From G942493375 sp942493375 (GTDB lineage: Bacteria > Armatimonadota > UBA5829), in assembly GCA_942493375.1 (NCBI GenBank), contig OW818698.1:8122001-8186000 (forward strand): a DNA stretch of 64,000 nt, given 5' to 3'. Under the pieces are notes generated by a model that ran no database searches, was not told where the DNA came from, and saw only the letters and a program-made list of their open reading frames with translations. The position numbers and the translations under genes were made by a program. This document shows positions 61,807 to 64,000 of this stretch, in pieces (the stretch's first letter is position 1; each line of letters begins with the position of its first letter).

Positions 61807-61876
61807 ATCACCCGATTCAGGGATGAACCGGGTGAAATGATTTGCGGATTGGATTCCCGCTTTCGCGGGAATGACA
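61807..61876. repeat. Right flanking hairpin repeat and CCCGCTTTCGCGGG repeat
   Basis: 61807-61836 is the second copy of the ATCACCCG...CGGGTGA hairpin found at 58404-58433. At 61851-61876 there is a GGATTCCCGC-TTTC-GCGGGAATGACA unit (stem 61853-61860 with 61865-61872), a repeat seen between genes in very many unrelated bacteria. They end the accessory island, just before the convergent glycosidase gene. Confidence 0.75.
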
Positions 61877-61883
61877 TGGGTGT

Positions 61884-64000
61884 TTACATCTTTACAGCCC
61901 TTATATCTCTCACACTTATGGTAAAGTTGTCGGTTTGGCTGTTGGCGCCTACTCGGAGTTGGACTATTTTGTTCAGGTCCAGTTTTTTGTCTGCGGGCTG
62001 GAATGGCCACATTTCTCTAAACAGGACTGTTGCCTGTTTCCATTTGTCGGATACCGGAAGGCCTCCGGAGATGTACCAGATGGCCCCATCTTCGACCAAC
62101 ATAGCCCTGACATCCCCTTTGTCGTTAGGACCGGTTTTGTATTCGAATTGAATTGCGTTGTAGCCGGTCAGGTCTATCTTTGCACCTGGAACGGTCTCGG
62201 GATAGGTCCAGCGGTCTACATTTGGTGGAAAGACTGAGGCAAAACGGACGCCACCGTCCGGGTCCTGATCTATTGTGATCTTTCCTCCGCCGGTTATATT
62301 CGTTCTCCACTGTTCGGGTTTGCTGTAGTCCAGTTTCATTCCCTCAAGGCGTGGGATCAAGAATGGGTCCAGACCGAATCTTACGCTTGCGCGGCTGCTG
62401 CTGAGGCCTTTGGAACGGACTACCATAGATAAAGTGAATATCTCCGGCATGCCTTTGGCCTTAACGGTCACTGGAGTGTTGAAAACACCTCCAGGTGCAA
62501 CAGAACACTTGACTGACTTTGGTGTGACCTGACAATTTTTGTCGCCTCTGAAGATGATCTCACCCTCAATTGGTTTTGTGCCGAAGTTGTATACCTGTGC
62601 GTTTATGTCTACCTGTGATCTGGGATCAACCAGATAGGCATCTTTGGTCTTGACTCCTCCGACGTAACTAACAGGCATTGTATAGACTAAGCGCGGGACT
62701 ATTTGAGTCAGTCCCGGCTTTACAGCTTTAGCTAACTTTGGAGCCGGAGTTGGTTTTGCGTATTTGACGTGCAGGTCTTTGGAGTTGATTATAAAATACG
62801 AAGCTCCGTCTGCTAGTTCAAGCTTAACCTTACCATCCGAACTTGGGATAACTCTTCCCAGATAGTCTCTGGCGTCCTTAACTACACTCCATGAGAACGG
62901 AAGGGTCATTTCGGATGATATTTCGGAGTTCTGCCAGGCTGCCACGCATACGGTGCCATCTCCCCTGTTGAATACTAACAATCTCTGAGGAGTTTTGCCG
63001 GTATCGATTGTCCCTTTATACTTGGCCTGTCCCAGTGCATATGTAACGGTGGACATGGCTGCAAGTCCGGGATAGGGATATTTGTTGCCCGGGCCAAAAA
63101 CGCCCCAGCCTCTGGCTCCCTCATGGTAAAACGGGAACACAAAATAATAGAACCGCTCAACTCCGTTTGCTGTTCCTTGTGTGAAAGCTCGGGAGATAAA
63201 ACGGGCCTGATGCTTTAGCGCACTGCCGGAGAGAATTCCATCCAGACCTTCAGCAAATGGATCCCCGGCTTCAGTTGTCCACATAGGCAGTCTCAAACCG
63301 TGATCAGCCAGGACCTTTCTGAAATGATCAGCACGTGCATAGTAGTCCTCTGTAGCTGAATAACAGTGATAGTTCCAGACATCCATATACCATCCGGCGT
63401 CATTATCCAGCAGATCAGATTCAAAAGGGCCGGTTCCAGCCATCGAAGGGCCAAGTAAACGCAGGGAAGGGTCTACAGATTTTGCACCCAGATAGATTGC
63501 TTTCTGTAGTGCAGCACACTCAGTGGATGTGTGATAGAAGAACCCTATATCAGGTTCATTCCAAAACTCCCAGGCTAATACTTTACCCTTGAACTGAGTA
63601 GCGAAGGCTTTTCCGAACTTGTATGCAACTCTCAGATCGTCAGGTATAGCCTTGGTTTCTGCATCTTTGCGTGCCCATGCAGGTGAATCGTGGAATATCT
63701 GGTAGACTTTGATCCCCTGTTTAGTTAATGCATCAGCACTTCTTATATATCTGCCAAAATCGTATGTGCCGTCTTTCTTAGCAACTTCACCCCATGTAAG
63801 TCTCTCACGGACCCAGGTCATTCCACTGAGCCTGAGAATATTGGCCATGTTGTTGAAGTCTTCTTCAGGTACAAGCCAGCTCATAGCATTATCGACTGCT
63901 GCTGCAGAATCACCCTTAACTCGTTTGGCAGGATCAATTAACACCACAATTGGCAGTTTGGCATCCCCTGAAATAGCTTCATAATAGCCTGGACTCAGTT
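61884..64000 (-). CDS. GH39-like glycosidase (partial, cut by window edge)
   Basis: At least 705 residues; the 5' end lies outside the window, since the frame stays open to the last base and reads SPGYYEAISGDAKLPIVVL before the first visible start-like GTG. The catalytic part is a clan GH-A TIM barrel: acid/base glutamate in EFWNEPDIGFFY and nucleophile glutamate in MWTTEAGDP, with GMTWVRERLTWGEV and YDFGRYIRSADALTKQGIKV before them. This resembles GH39 or related families. A small beta domain follows, then a sandwich, and at the end a CBM-like module (DLTGYNAIQFEYKTGPNDKG, WKQATVLFREMWPF). It is probably exported, but the signal is not visible. Confidence 0.85.
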   Translation of the reverse strand, partial: LSPGYYEAISGDAKLPIVVLIDPAKRVKGDSAAAVDNAMSWLVPEEDFNNMANILRLSGMTWVRERLTWGEVAKKDGTYDFGRYIRSADALTKQGIKVYQIFHDSPAWARKDAETKAIPDDLRVAYKFGKAFATQFKGKVLAWEFWNEPDIGFFYHTSTECAALQKAIYLGAKSVDPSLRLLGPSMAGTGPFESDLLDNDAGWYMDVWNYHCYSATEDYYARADHFRKVLADHGLRLPMWTTEAGDPFAEGLDGILSGSALKHQARFISRAFTQGTANGVERFYYFVFPFYHEGARGWGVFGPGNKYPYPGLAAMSTVTYALGQAKYKGTIDTGKTPQRLLVFNRGDGTVCVAAWQNSEISSEMTLPFSWSVVKDARDYLGRVIPSSDGKVKLELADGASYFIINSKDLHVKYAKPTPAPKLAKAVKPGLTQIVPRLVYTMPVSYVGGVKTKDAYLVDPRSQVDINAQVYNFGTKPIEGEIIFRGDKNCQVTPKSVKCSVAPGGVFNTPVTVKAKGMPEIFTLSMVVRSKGLSSSRASVRFGLDPFLIPRLEGMKLDYSKPEQWRTNITGGGKITIDQDPDGGVRFASVFPPNVDRWTYPETVPGAKIDLTGYNAIQFEYKTGPNDKGDVRAMLVEDGAIWYISGGLPVSDKWKQATVLFREMWPFQPADKKLDLNKIVQLRVGANSQTDNFTISVRDIRAVKM

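Noticed and set aside
1..64000. tRNA, rRNA, prophage or insertion-sequence transposase genes
   Set aside because: None was recognised on either strand; no transposase motifs or conserved rRNA segments were seen.

Overview
The window looks like a chromosomal stretch from a free-living, sugar-polymer-degrading, Gram-negative-type bacterium. It encodes about 34 supportable protein genes. Many products carry signal peptides or lipoboxes, TTG starts are frequent, and gaps between genes are filled with palindromic repeats. The mix of DUF4838-type and GH123-like proteins, GH42, GH4, beta-helix proteins, methyltransferase-like URO-D and MttB families and an ABC sugar importer with odd fusions suggests Armatimonadota, Hydrogenedentes or a PVC-type lineage. 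No rRNA, tRNA or marker gene settles this, so the phylum is a guess.

Layout: 0.07-1.7 kb, two tandem ankyrin lipoproteins. 2.1-6.1 kb, a secreted beta-helix protein and a DUF4838-type secreted protein. 6.5-9.1 kb, an ABC-2 exporter (ATPase plus two permeases). 9.5-11.2 kb, an ECF sigma factor fused to a multi-pass membrane domain. 11.5-12.8 kb, a DUF2283 protein and a secreted protein of unknown function. 13.2-14.9 kb, glutamine-dependent NAD+ synthetase. 15.1-19.9 kb, a sugar importer in which the binding protein is fused to one permease and the other permease carries a very large extracytoplasmic insert. 20.2-22.2 kb, an FGE-fold protein and a secreted propeller-like protein. 22.4-26.3 kb, a LacI regulator with a palindromic operator, a GH4 glycosidase and a pyrrolysine-free MttB homologue. 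26.6-29.4 kb, a small multi-CxxC zinc protein resembling eukaryotic PHF5A/Rds3 and a fused E1 alpha-beta 2-oxoacid dehydrogenase. 29.6-44.0 kb, a lipoprotein and two giant secreted paralogues (2410 and about 2026 residues) built from exactly eight-bladed propellers, TIG domains and Ig-like domains. 45.0-48.6 kb, three URO-D-fold methyltransferase-like proteins. 48.7-58.4 kb, a carbohydrate-degradation block (beta-helix protein, GH42, GH123-like protein with CBM9-like domain, CBM plus TIM-barrel protein). 58.4-61.8 kb, an accessory island. 61.9 kb to the end, a GH39-like glycosidase cut by the window edge.

The island is the most interesting part. A 126-residue protein ends in a short motif that reappears at the N-terminus of the adjacent STAND/TPR ATPase (24 aligned positions without gaps, 9 identical). 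The core of this motif resembles RHIM and PP-type amyloid signalling motifs. This is the expected layout of an NLR-like sensor that triggers a small effector by amyloid templating, a form of bacterial immunity or programmed cell death. An orphan ribbon-helix-helix antitoxin lies beside it, and copies of the same 30-nt hairpin repeat lie on both sides of the island.

The gaps between genes carry at least eight families of short dispersed palindromic repeats. Several sit just after stop codons, where they may double as transcript 3' ends.
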